The translations under genes were made by a program, and so were the position numbers. DNA of 15,447 bases from 630D-37 sp037447295 (GTDB lineage: Bacteria > Chloroflexota > Anaerolineae > Anaerolineales > Villigracilaceae): NCBI GenBank assembly GCA_037447295.1, contig JBBIGZ010000068.1, positions 1-15,447 on the forward strand, read 5' to 3'. Below the pieces are notes generated by a model. The model made no database searches. It was given only the letters and a program-made list of their open reading frames with translations, and was not told where the DNA came from. Below, piece after piece: positions 1 to 7,471 of this stretch; the stretch's first letter is position 1, and the number at the start of each line of letters is the position of its first letter.

Positions 1-1
1 G

Positions 2-1060
2 AGCAATGCCGTCTGCGCCGCCGCACCTGTGAACAATCAATCGCAAAACGGCATTCTTCGTCCACAGGATGGAAATGGAGATAACAATGTTGTGTGTGAT
101 ATCGGTTCTTATGAAGCTCCTGCTATCAATGCGCCATATGTAGTTTCCACGTCCCTCATCAATTCTTACACAGGAACAGGTCCTGGTAGTTTCACTATCA
201 CTTTCAGTGAAGATGTGCAGGACACGCCTGGCAATAGTGCTCCTGATGATGTTACGAATCCAGCTAACTACTTGCTTATCAATAAAGGCGCTAATGGGAT
301 AGCCGATACTACTTCCTGTGCAGGTGGCGTAGCAGGAGACGATACTACTCTCGTCGTTAACAGCGCTAGTTACGACTCTGCTACCTTCACTGCTACCGTC
401 ACACTGGTAAGCGCGCCGGGAGTGGGCGCATACCGCCTGTTTGTGTGCGGCACGACCTCGATTGTGGATTTGGGCAACACACCGCTCAACGGCGGGGCGA
501 GCGATTACACCTTCGACTTCGTGGTTACCACCCCTACTTCTGCCTCGACCCTCCCCGCCACCGGTTTCGCCCGGGGACGCCTCACCGCTCTGCCGCAGCA
601 GCCAGCAAACAAAGCCTACGCCAACAGCAGCCTGACTCTGGACATCCCCAGCCTGAAGGTCAAAGCCCCCATCGTCGGCGTACCGCAGACCGTCTCCGGA
701 TGGGACGTGACCTGGCTGGGGACATCGGTCGGCTGGCTGGAGGGCAGCGCCTTCCCCACCTGGCAGGGCAACACCGTGTTGACCGGCCACGTCTGGAACG
801 CCGACAACACCCCCGGCGTCTTCGCCTCCATCAAGAACCTGCGCTACGGCGACCGCTTCTACATCCACGCCTTTGGGCAGACCTACGTCTATGAAGTGCG
901 TGAGAACACCTGGGTATGGGGCGGGAGCGGCGTGAGCAAAGTCTTCCAGCATGAAGAATACGACTGGGTGACGCTGCTGACCTGCGAAGGCTACAACCCG
1001 CTGACGGGCAACTACTTCTTCCGCCGCATGGTGCGCGCCGTGTTGGTGGAAGTGAAGTAG
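2..1060 (+). CDS. Surface protein, 3' part: beta-helix tail, Ig-like domain, LPATG motif and sortase domain (5' end outside window)
   Basis: The frame is open to the left edge (no stop from base 2), so the GTG at 29 is not taken as the real start and the gene is cut. The first residues read RPQDGNGDNN...CDIGSYE, the conserved tail of secreted parallel beta-helix (CSLREA-type) proteins. An Ig-like stretch of the SbsA/Big_5 kind follows at about 130-530, with FTITFSEDV and LVVNSASYD. An LPATG motif lies at 551-565. From about 640 to the stop there is a sortase domain: TGH with the catalytic His at 788-790, TLLTC with the Cys at 983-985, and Arg codons at 1022-1027 for the His-Cys-Arg triad. No membrane segment or basic tail follows LPATG, so it is not a standard cell-wall sorting signal. 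GC changes from about 44% (61-300) to about 63% (421-660, hand count). The sortase assignment is firm; class and substrate are unknown. Confidence 0.85.
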   Translation, partial: SNAVCAAAPVNNQSQNGILRPQDGNGDNNVVCDIGSYEAPAINAPYVVSTSLINSYTGTGPGSFTITFSEDVQDTPGNSAPDDVTNPANYLLINKGANGIADTTSCAGGVAGDDTTLVVNSASYDSATFTATVTLVSAPGVGAYRLFVCGTTSIVDLGNTPLNGGASDYTFDFVVTTPTSASTLPATGFARGRLTALPQQPANKAYANSSLTLDIPSLKVKAPIVGVPQTVSGWDVTWLGTSVGWLEGSAFPTWQGNTVLTGHVWNADNTPGVFASIKNLRYGDRFYIHAFGQTYVYEVRENTWVWGGSGVSKVFQHEEYDWVTLLTCEGYNPLTGNYFFRRMVRAVLVEVK

Positions 1061-1290
1061 GATAGGTCTGCAAATTATCCGAGGCAAAGGAGAGTTTCAA
1101 CACTGCACCTACCTTACGCTGCGCCGATATGGTCTGATGCTAGGCAGCCACCGCCGGTGTTTTCCGGCCCGCTTGGCGCTCAAGGTACACCGTCGAGAGC
1201 CCTCTTAGACGAGATGAGCCCGGCTTTCCATCGGTGAACCGTAAACCGCTTCCGATAGGACCCGTTCGGCCAAACTTTACCCTCCTACCC

Positions 1291-1325
1291 CACCGTCCAC
1301 GGTCTACGGTCCACCGTCCACTAAA
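1291..1325. repeat. Tandem heptamer repeat in the convergent spacer
   Basis: Four heptamers lie in register: CACCGTC, CACGGTC, TACGGTC, CACCGTC, then a partial unit CACTAAA that runs into the stop codon of the polyprenyl synthase gene on the other strand. ACCGT-CC-ACGGT inside it can fold back. A looser version (CGGTGAA CCGTAAA CCG) stands at 1232-1248. The 260-nt spacer 1061-1320 between the converging genes holds nothing else I can name; I see no convincing U-tailed terminator for either gene. Confidence 0.7.
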
Positions 1326-2295
1326 CCTTCCGCTCTACGACAAAATGGATCAGGTCCTCGATCGCCCGGCGTTCCACCGAAGGTGGGAAACGATCCAGGA
1401 TTTCCAGCGCCTGCCGCACATAGTGACGCGCTTCTTCTTGGGCCTGGCTCAGCGCTTCGCTTTGGCGTATGGATTCCACCAGCTGAGAGACGATCTCTTT
1501 GTTGTGCCAATCGCCGTTCAGCAAAGCACGGACATGCGGGTCTTGCGGATGGCTCTCAATGTAGTACAAGGTGGGCAGGGTAATCAACCCCTGGTGAAGA
1601 TCGGAGCCGACTGGCTTGCCCAGTATCGTCTGCTCGCTGCTGAAATCGAGGATATCATCCATGATCTGGAAGGCCATGCCGATGTGGTAGCCCAGCCTGG
1701 CCAGGTTTTCGATCTCGCTCCGTTCGATCGGGCTGATCAGGGCAGCGCCGCGCGTGCTCATTTCAAAGAGCGAAGCGGTCTTGGCATAGATGCGGCGGTA
1801 GTAGTGCTCACGGTCCCGCAGGCCGCGCCCCTCGAAAAGCTGAGTCAGCTCACCGTTGACGATGATCGCCAAGGTCTCGGCAAAGGCTTTCATGATTTCT
1901 AGGTTATCGATCTCTGCGGCGAGATGGGCGGCACAGGCGAAAAGGTAATCGCCGGTCAGGACGGTGGCCGCCGGCGACCATTGGGCATTCAGGGTGGGCA
2001 TGCCGCGTCGCAGGAGAGCGCCATCAATCAGGTCATCGTGGACCAGGGTGGCAGTATGGAGCATCTCCACTGCCGCGCCCAGGGTGATGATCTTATCCTG
2101 TGGCGCGCCCAACATGGTACCGATCAATATGATTAAAGTGGGGCGGATACGTTTGCCACCGGCCGCCAGTAAATGGTCCAATGCATGACGCAGATCGGGC
2201 AAATGCTGCGGCGAGACCTGAGTCCGCATCCGCTCTTCAATGAGTGCTAAATGCTCCTGTAACAAAGGTGTTGCGTATACGTTCATCGTGCTCAA
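1321..2295 (-). CDS. Long-chain all-trans polyprenyl diphosphate synthase
   Basis: A trans-prenyltransferase of about 324 residues. It condenses isopentenyl diphosphate onto allylic diphosphates, probably to make the menaquinone side chain or another long polyprenyl chain. The sequence shows GGKRIRP (residues 46-52, diphosphate binding), the first Asp-rich motif DDLID (87-91), RRG just after it, the second motif DDILD (213-217) and GKPVGSD (226-232). The fifth residue before the first motif is Ala and the fourth is Thr. Small residues there are known to leave room for long chains, which argues against a C15/C20 enzyme; exact chain length cannot be read. The start is TTG at 2295, placed 6 nt after GGAGG and overlapping the tatD stop as TTGA. 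An in-frame ATG at 2286 is the alternative but lies 15 nt from the ribosome site. It is the last gene of its block. Confidence 0.93.
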   Translation of the reverse strand: MSTMNVYATPLLQEHLALIEERMRTQVSPQHLPDLRHALDHLLAAGGKRIRPTLIILIGTMLGAPQDKIITLGAAVEMLHTATLVHDDLIDGALLRRGMPTLNAQWSPAATVLTGDYLFACAAHLAAEIDNLEIMKAFAETLAIIVNGELTQLFEGRGLRDREHYYRRIYAKTASLFEMSTRGAALISPIERSEIENLARLGYHIGMAFQIMDDILDFSSEQTILGKPVGSDLHQGLITLPTLYYIESHPQDPHVRALLNGDWHNKEIVSQLVESIRQSEALSQAQEEARHYVRQALEILDRFPPSVERRAIEDLIHFVVERKV

Positions 2296-3116
2296 TCAAG
2301 ACCTCCCCAGGCAAAGAGGTGGGCCGCGTTGCGGGTCGTAACGGCAGCCACTTCTTCCTGGTCACATGAAAGGATTTGTGCTATTTTATCAGCAATATAG
2401 CGGATATGGGCAGGTTCGTTCCTTTTTCCACGAACGGGTGCCGGCGACAGGAAGGGAGCATCGGTCTCTAAAAGCAGGCGTTCCGGCGGCAAGGCGGAAA
2501 TGAGCGCAGCGTGTTCTGCCCGATACGTGACCGGCCCCCCCACCCCGATGTAGAACCCCAGCGCCAGCGCCTGCTGTGCAATCTCCAAATTCCCGGAGAA
2601 AGAATGAAATACACCCGGCCGTTCTGCCAGGGGGTGCCCCGTGGCCCGTAGCTCACCAACCCAATTTTCTACCAGGCGGAGCAAGTCTTCCGAGCACGGG
2701 CCTGCGGCGGCATCCCCTTTTTCGCGCAGATGCAGGATCACGGGCAGGTTCACTTCGGCGGCTAGGTCCAATTGCCGACGTAGCACTTCTTGCTGGAGCG
2801 CAGCCGGGGCGGCATCCCAGTAATAATCCAGCCCGATCTCGCCGATCGCCACCACTTTTGGGGCACGCGCCAGGCGACGCAAGACTTGCGGCGTCCCTTC
2901 GCTCCAGGTGCGCGCCTCGGTGGGGTGCACCCCCACGGCGGCAAAAAGCATCGGCGAGGCCTGAGCCAGTTTGACGGTTGCTTCGCTCGAGGTCTCATGC
3001 AGCGCCGGGACGAGTATGCGGATCAGGCCGGCAGCCTGCGCCCGTTGGAGCACCTGGTCACGGTCGGCGGCGAAGCGATCGAGATCCAAGTGGCAATGCG
3101 TATCGGTGAGCTTCAT
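2292..3116 (-). CDS. tatD: TatD-family metal-dependent deoxyribonuclease
   Basis: A protein of 274 residues with the TatD/YcfH TIM-barrel signature: THCHLD at the N-terminus (metal ligands H7 and H9), GEIGLDYYW (E93), VILHLRE (H129), VFHSFSGN (H171) and LETDAPFLSP (D219). Family members are Mg-dependent 3'-5' exonucleases or DNases acting in DNA repair or fragment clearance; the cellular role in this organism is inferred only. The frame is open upstream to 3233, but I chose the ATG at 3116 because it starts directly with MKLTDTHCHLD and overlaps the preceding mutase stop as ATGA, a usual sign of translational coupling. The downstream prenyl synthase overlaps its stop in the same way. Length is normal for the family (about 260 residues). 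Confidence 0.93.
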   Translation of the reverse strand: MKLTDTHCHLDLDRFAADRDQVLQRAQAAGLIRILVPALHETSSEATVKLAQASPMLFAAVGVHPTEARTWSEGTPQVLRRLARAPKVVAIGEIGLDYYWDAAPAALQQEVLRRQLDLAAEVNLPVILHLREKGDAAAGPCSEDLLRLVENWVGELRATGHPLAERPGVFHSFSGNLEIAQQALALGFYIGVGGPVTYRAEHAALISALPPERLLLETDAPFLSPAPVRGKRNEPAHIRYIADKIAQILSCDQEEVAAVTTRNAAHLFAWGGLD

Positions 3117-4537
3117 TTCACCCCGGCAATGCGCAAACCATCCTCCAGGATCGCCGGGACACGATCGGCATGGGTGGTTTCGCAATAGACGCGCAGGATA
3201 GGCTCCGTACCGCTGAAACGGATGAGCATCCAACCGCCATCTTCCAGCCGGAACTGGAAGCCATCCAGCGTGTTCAACCCGACCACCCGCAATCCGCCGA
3301 TTGTCTGCGGATTGGCGTTCAGAATGCGTTGCTCACGGGAGGCGCGATCGCCGCTGAAGGGGCTATCCACGCGGTCATAGAAATATTCCTGACCCAACTT
3401 TTGGAAGAGCAGCTCGAGCAGCTGCGAAGGACGGCGCCCGGTCTTGACCATAAAATCGAGCAAGTACAGGCCGGCCAGGATGCCATCGCGCTCCGGGACA
3501 TTGCCGCGGAAGGCGTAGCCGCCGCTTTCTTCGCCGCCGATCAGGGCCTGGACCTCGAGCATCTTCGGCGCCACGTACTTGAAGCCCACCCCGGTCTCAT
3601 ATACCGGGACGCCATATAGCTCGCCCAGGCGGTTGAGCATGGTGGTGGTGGAGAGGGTCTTGACGATCGGCCCGCGCTCGCCGCGGATTTCCAGCAGGTA
3701 GTAGGCAAGCAGCGCATAGACGCGCAGCTGGTTGACAAACTGCCCGTGTTCATCGCCCAGGCCGAAGCGATCGGCATCGCCATCGGTGATCAGCAAGGCA
3801 TCGGCTGCGTGCTCGCGGGTGGCCTGCAGGCCGACGTTAACGTTCGGCGGGATCGGCTCCGGGCGCTTCATCTCCGGGAAGATCGGGTTGCGGATGTTGT
3901 GAATCTCGATGATGCGCGTTTTTCCGCCTCCCAGCAGGCGCGGGAACCAGCCGGCGCCGTTGCCCCACATCGGGTCAACCACCAAAGTCAGGCCGGCTTG
4001 GCGCAGCGGTTCGAGATCGACCAGGGTTTGGATGTGTTCGATATAGGCCGGCGCGGGGTCGAAGCGGATCAGCCGTCCCTGAGATTCGGCCTCGGCGGCG
4101 CTCATGCGCTTCACGCCCTCGACCGTGGGCGGGATCAGCGCCTCGATCGCCTTCAGTCCTTCTGGCGGGATGGCCCCTCCGTGCTCATCGCGCACCTTGA
4201 AGCCGTTATCGGTGGGCGGATTGTGCGAAGCAGTGATGTTGATCGCACCACACGCTTTTTGGTGCACCACAGCATAGGCGATGACCGGGGTCGGGGTGGC
4301 ATCCTGGGTCAGGTAGACGCGCAAGCCGTTGCCGGCCAGCACTTCTGCCGCCGCCAGGGCAAAATTTTCGGATTGGAAGCGCTTATCGTGGCCGATCACC
4401 ACCCATTCATCTTTTTTCCCCTGCTGTAACAGATAGGAAGCAAACCCCTGCGCGGCGCGGCGAACGTTATCGAAGGTGTAATCTTCGGCAATCACGCCGC
4501 GCCAACCATCGGTGCCAAAACGGATCTGGTAACTCAT
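3113..4537 (-). CDS. Alpha-D-phosphohexomutase (phosphoglucomutase/phosphomannomutase family)
   Basis: A protein of 474 residues that moves a phosphate between C1 and C6 of a hexose, feeding sugar-nucleotide and wall or glycogen precursors. All four family motifs are present: TASHNPP with the phosphorylated Ser104, the Mg-binding loop DGDADR (252-257), the sugar-binding loop GEESGG (335-340) and the phosphate-binding RFSGTEP (440-446). The start at 4537 gives MSYQIRFGTDGWRG, the normal N-terminus, and has AGGAG about 7 nt upstream; an in-frame ATG at 4570 would run into the fabF end and is less likely. The GEESGG form fits glucose or mannose phosphate enzymes, while GlmM usually differs here, but substrate cannot be settled from sequence alone. 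It lies 23 nt after fabF and overlaps tatD by 4 nt. Confidence 0.92.
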   Translation of the reverse strand: MSYQIRFGTDGWRGVIAEDYTFDNVRRAAQGFASYLLQQGKKDEWVVIGHDKRFQSENFALAAAEVLAGNGLRVYLTQDATPTPVIAYAVVHQKACGAINITASHNPPTDNGFKVRDEHGGAIPPEGLKAIEALIPPTVEGVKRMSAAEAESQGRLIRFDPAPAYIEHIQTLVDLEPLRQAGLTLVVDPMWGNGAGWFPRLLGGGKTRIIEIHNIRNPIFPEMKRPEPIPPNVNVGLQATREHAADALLITDGDADRFGLGDEHGQFVNQLRVYALLAYYLLEIRGERGPIVKTLSTTTMLNRLGELYGVPVYETGVGFKYVAPKMLEVQALIGGEESGGYAFRGNVPERDGILAGLYLLDFMVKTGRRPSQLLELLFQKLGQEYFYDRVDSPFSGDRASREQRILNANPQTIGGLRVVGLNTLDGFQFRLEDGGWMLIRFSGTEPILRVYCETTHADRVPAILEDGLRIAGVK

Positions 4538-4560
4538 TGCACAACTCCTCTCGGATGATT

Positions 4561-5796
4561 TTATTTCCAACGTCGGATCACCAGCACGGCATTATGCCCC
4601 CCAAAGCCGAAGGCATTGCTGATGGCGACCTCTATTTTCTTCTCTCGCGCCTGATTGGGGATATAGTCCAGGTCGCATTCCGGATCGGGCGTTTCGTAGT
4701 GAATCGTCGGTGGAAGCACCCCTTCGCGCATGGCCTGGACGCAGAAGATGGCCTCCAGTGCGCCGGTAGCGCCCATCATGTGACCGGTCATGGATTTGGT
4801 CGAGGAGACCGGGATGGAATAGGCCAGCTCACCAAAGGCGGCTTTGATGGCGCGCGTTTCGGCGGCATCGTTGAGTGGCGTAGCTGTGCCGTGTGCATTG
4901 ATATAGCCAACCTCATCCGGCGCCACGCCGGCCACTTCCAGCGCTTTGCGAATGGCGGCGGCACCTCCCCGCCCCTGATCGTCCGGCGCAGTGACGTGAT
5001 AGGCATCGGCGGTGGCGGCGTAACCGGTCAGTTCGGCCAGAATTTCGGCGCCGCGGGCGCGGGCATGGCTTTCCCGCTCCAGCACCAACACGGCGGCCCC
5101 TTCGCCCATTACCAGGCCATCGCGGTTCTTATCGAAAGGTTGCGGCGTCATCGAGTAATCCTCGCGCCGCGACATAGCGCCAATGCGGTCAAATGCGGCA
5201 ATGCCGGTGGGGGTGACCGTCGCTTCAGCCGCGCCGGCCAGGACGACATCCACCATTCCGGCCTTGAGCATTAACCAGGCCATGCCGATCCCATCTGCGC
5301 CGGAAGCACAGGCCGAAGCTACGGAGAAAGAGGGCCCCTTGAGTCCCAGGTCAATGCTCACCAAGCCGGCGCCGCCATTGGCCATCAGCATCGGGATCAG
5401 GAACGGGCTAACGCGCCGCGGCCCTTCGTCCTTCAGGGTAAAAATGGCATCCTGGAGCGATTTCAGCCCGCCGATGGCCGAAGAAATGACTACACCGATG
5501 CGCCCGGCGTTTTCTTCGGTGACCTCCAGGCCGCTCTGTTCCCAGGCTTCTTTCGCCGCCGCGGTGGCGAATTGCTCATACCGATCGCGGCGCCGGGCCT
5601 CTTTGGCATCCATATAGCGCTCGGGGACGAAGTTTTTCACCTCACAGGCGATCTTCACCAGGGAATCGCTGGTGTCGAACAGGGTGATCGGCGCTACGCC
5701 GGAAACACCTCGCACGGCATTTTCCCAGGTTTCTTTGACGTTAAGACCCAATGGGCTGACCGTGCCCATACCAGTGATGACAATCCGTTCGGACAT
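4561..5796 (-). CDS. fabF: 3-oxoacyl-[acyl-carrier-protein] synthase II (KAS II)
   Basis: A protein of 411 residues, standard length for FabF. It elongates acyl-ACP with malonyl-ACP in cytoplasmic type II fatty-acid synthesis. The catalytic Cys163 is in SVASACASGADG, His302 in NAHGTATPLND and His339 in STKSMTGHMMGATGALE with Lys334, the normal Cys-His-His set. FGFGGHNAVL near the C-terminus is also typical. The start ATG at 5796 has AAGGAGG with 4 nt spacing. No acpP, fabD, fabG or other fab gene is visible beside it, which is unusual because fabF often follows acpP. It sits 32 nt after the ECF ATPase gene and 23 nt before the mutase, so co-transcription is likely. Confidence 0.96.
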   Translation of the reverse strand: MSERIVITGMGTVSPLGLNVKETWENAVRGVSGVAPITLFDTSDSLVKIACEVKNFVPERYMDAKEARRRDRYEQFATAAAKEAWEQSGLEVTEENAGRIGVVISSAIGGLKSLQDAIFTLKDEGPRRVSPFLIPMLMANGGAGLVSIDLGLKGPSFSVASACASGADGIGMAWLMLKAGMVDVVLAGAAEATVTPTGIAAFDRIGAMSRREDYSMTPQPFDKNRDGLVMGEGAAVLVLERESHARARGAEILAELTGYAATADAYHVTAPDDQGRGGAAAIRKALEVAGVAPDEVGYINAHGTATPLNDAAETRAIKAAFGELAYSIPVSSTKSMTGHMMGATGALEAIFCVQAMREGVLPPTIHYETPDPECDLDYIPNQAREKKIEVAISNAFGFGGHNAVLVIRRWK

Positions 5797-5828
5797 TGTT
5801 CCTCCTTAGGATTCCGAAAATGGATAGT

Positions 5829-6536
5829 TCATTCAAGCAATCCATGCGCTTCGAGCGAAGGACGATCGGAAAGCACATCTTGTGTAGGACCATCGGCAAC
5901 AATGCGACCTTCATCCATAACCAGCGTGCGCGGCAGCAGCTCACGCGCCATGGGCAAGTCGTGGGTTGAGATCAGCATGGTCATATCCAGATCTTGCAAC
6001 AAGCGGATCAGGGTGCGACGGGCGCGCGGGTCAAGGCCGGCGGTCGGTTCATCGAGGATCAACACTTCCGGCCGCATGGAAAGCACACAGGCAATGGCGA
6101 CGCGTTTCTTTTCCCCAATGCTCAGGTGATGGGAAACGCGTTCGGCATAGTGGCTCATGCCTACGGCCTCGAGCGCCTGCGCCACCCGTTGGCGCACTTC
6201 CGCTTCATCCAAGCCCTGATAGATCGGACCGTAGGCCACGTCATCGAACACCGTGGGGGAAAAGAGTTGATCTTCCGGGTTTTGAAAGACCAAACCCACC
6301 ATGCGACGCACGCGCGCTAGGTTTTCTGTAGTCAACGGCAGGCCACAAACCGTAATCTGACCCTCGCCGCGTAACAGGCCGTTCAGGTGGAGCAAAAGGG
6401 TAGATTTGCCTGCACCGTTCGGCCCAACGAGCGCCACCTTTTCGCCCGGTGCAATTCGAAAGGAGATGCCCTGCAGGGCAATATGCCCATCGGGATATGA
6501 GAACTTGAGATCAGAAACTTCAATGGAGTGGTGCAT
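5829..6536 (-). CDS. ecfA: ECF transporter ATP-binding subunit (CbiO/EcfA type)
   Basis: An ABC ATPase of 235 residues: Walker A GPNGAGKST (38-46), Q-loop with Gln85 in FQNPEDQLF, signature LSIGEKKR (138-145), Walker B ILDEPTAGLD (160-169) and switch His192 in STHDL. FQNPEDQLF and the LSIGEKKR signature are characteristic of CbiO/EcfA in cobalt, nickel or vitamin ECF importers. The protein is shorter than most family members (about 270-280), lacking the usual C-terminal extension. It follows ecfT by 6 nt, with GAGG in the end of that gene as ribosome site. Only one ATPase gene is present, so a homodimer of the CbiO kind is expected rather than EcfA-EcfA'. The transported substrate cannot be read because no S component is visible here. 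Confidence 0.93.
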   Translation of the reverse strand: MHHSIEVSDLKFSYPDGHIALQGISFRIAPGEKVALVGPNGAGKSTLLLHLNGLLRGEGQITVCGLPLTTENLARVRRMVGLVFQNPEDQLFSPTVFDDVAYGPIYQGLDEAEVRQRVAQALEAVGMSHYAERVSHHLSIGEKKRVAIACVLSMRPEVLILDEPTAGLDPRARRTLIRLLQDLDMTMLISTHDLPMARELLPRTLVMDEGRIVADGPTQDVLSDRPSLEAHGLLE

Positions 6537-6542
6537 ACTGCC

Positions 6543-7340
6543 TCACAGTAATACGAAGAGCACAAAAAGGCATAAGCCGGTAAGAAGAAACGCTTGCTCC
6601 AAAGGAGAAAGCCGCGGCAAGGGCATGGCACGTATCTCCCCATCATAGCCGCGTGCCAGCATGGCAAAATAGATACGATCGGCGCGTTCAAAGGAGCGGA
6701 TTAGCAGGCTGGCCGCCATTCCACCGGTGACCTTGGCATCCCACAGCAAGCGCTTCAGGCCGGAAAGCCCATCGCCGCGGCGCGCCGCCCGCGCCCGCAT
6801 CAGACGGAGAGCTTCATCGGCGAGCACGAACAGGTAGCGCCAAGTCAGGCTGAACATTGAAACCAGCAGGCGCGGCAACCCAATTGCCCGCATGGCCTGT
6901 AGCAAATCGGGGAACGGCATCGTGGCGATCATCAAGATGGCGACCTGCACCGCCAACCAGGATTTGAGCGCCAGGAAGGTAAAACGAAGCACCCCTTGGG
7001 GATAGAGCGCCAGGAAACCGAGTTGAGCCAAAGGAACTTCGCCTGCTTTCGGAATGAACATCAGCGGCAAGGCCGCCAACACGAAAGGGAGGGCCAGGAA
7101 AGAACGCTTCAAGAGGAATCGCGCTCCCAGCCTGGCTACTGATGAAACAAGCAGCAAAGAAAAAAAGAGCAAGGCATATTTCATGCCGATCCTCAAAATC
7201 TCAGCCTGCTTTACAGAGGGGGTCGGCAAGAGCGAAAGCGCCAAGATCAAGCCCAAGGCCAGCACCAGTTTCACCCGTCCATCCAGGCGATGAACAGGGC
7301 TTTGACGCGGCTCATAGGGATCGAGAAAATGGATGTGCAT
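6543..7340 (-). CDS. ecfT: ECF transporter transmembrane coupling subunit (CbiQ/EcfT)
   Basis: An integral membrane protein of 265 residues with about five hydrophobic segments (near residues 24-42, 54-73, 80-100, 128-148 and 250-265). The two Ala-Arg-Gly coupling motifs of the CbiQ/EcfT family are visible as ARAARRG (183-189) and ARGYDGE (229-235); they dock into the ATPase dimer and pass its movement to the S component. HRLDGRVKL near the N-terminus is also typical. The start at 7340 (MHIHFLDPYEP) has AGAGGA 7 nt upstream; the frame extends to an ATG at 7364, which would add eight charged residues and has no better ribosome site. The next gene downstream is the matching ATPase. There is no CbiM, CbiN or other S-component gene on either side. 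Confidence 0.9.
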   Translation of the reverse strand: MHIHFLDPYEPRQSPVHRLDGRVKLVLALGLILALSLLPTPSVKQAEILRIGMKYALLFFSLLLVSSVARLGARFLLKRSFLALPFVLAALPLMFIPKAGEVPLAQLGFLALYPQGVLRFTFLALKSWLAVQVAILMIATMPFPDLLQAMRAIGLPRLLVSMFSLTWRYLFVLADEALRLMRARAARRGDGLSGLKRLLWDAKVTGGMAASLLIRSFERADRIYFAMLARGYDGEIRAMPLPRLSPLEQAFLLTGLCLFVLFVLL

Positions 7341-7373
7341 ATCGAATTCCTCTTCTCTGAACACTCAGCACTG

Positions 7374-7457
7374 TTAAGGCGAATAGGCCCATACATAAAT
7401 CGAGGGCAGTCGGCCTACAGATTCTTCAGTAACCGCAAGGCAAAACACTTTTTTCAT
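7374..7457 (-). CDS. Possible 27-residue leader ORF upstream of ecfT (doubtful)
   Basis: Within the 131-nt gap between holB and ecfT an ATG opens a reading frame of 27 residues beginning MKKVFCLAV and ending WAYSP, with TAA as stop. It ends 33 nt before the ecfT start. There is no good ribosome site in front of it, and its length is within what chance allows. It could be a leader peptide or a remnant. I did not recognise a riboswitch in the gap either. Confidence 0.2.
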   Translation of the reverse strand: MKKVFCLAVTEESVGRLPSIYVWAYSP

Positions 7458-7471
7458 TCAGAAGGTGCACT

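Noticed and set aside
831..1103. Minus-strand open frame of 90 codons opposite the sortase domain
   Set aside because: It is Arg/Ser/Pro-rich with no domain and is the antisense shadow of the GC-rich sortase region.
1061..1290. Possible terminator hairpins (AGAG-CC-CTCT, CCGG-N6-CCGG) after the sortase gene
   Set aside because: The stems are four pairs or the loop is too small, and no U-run follows.
3746..4429. Plus-strand frame of 227 codons opposite the phosphohexomutase
   Set aside because: The mutase on the minus strand has all catalytic motifs; this frame has none and comes from GC-biased codon use.
4537..5274. Plus-strand frame of 245 codons opposite fabF
   Set aside because: It is antisense to a full-length FabF with intact active site and shows no domain of its own.
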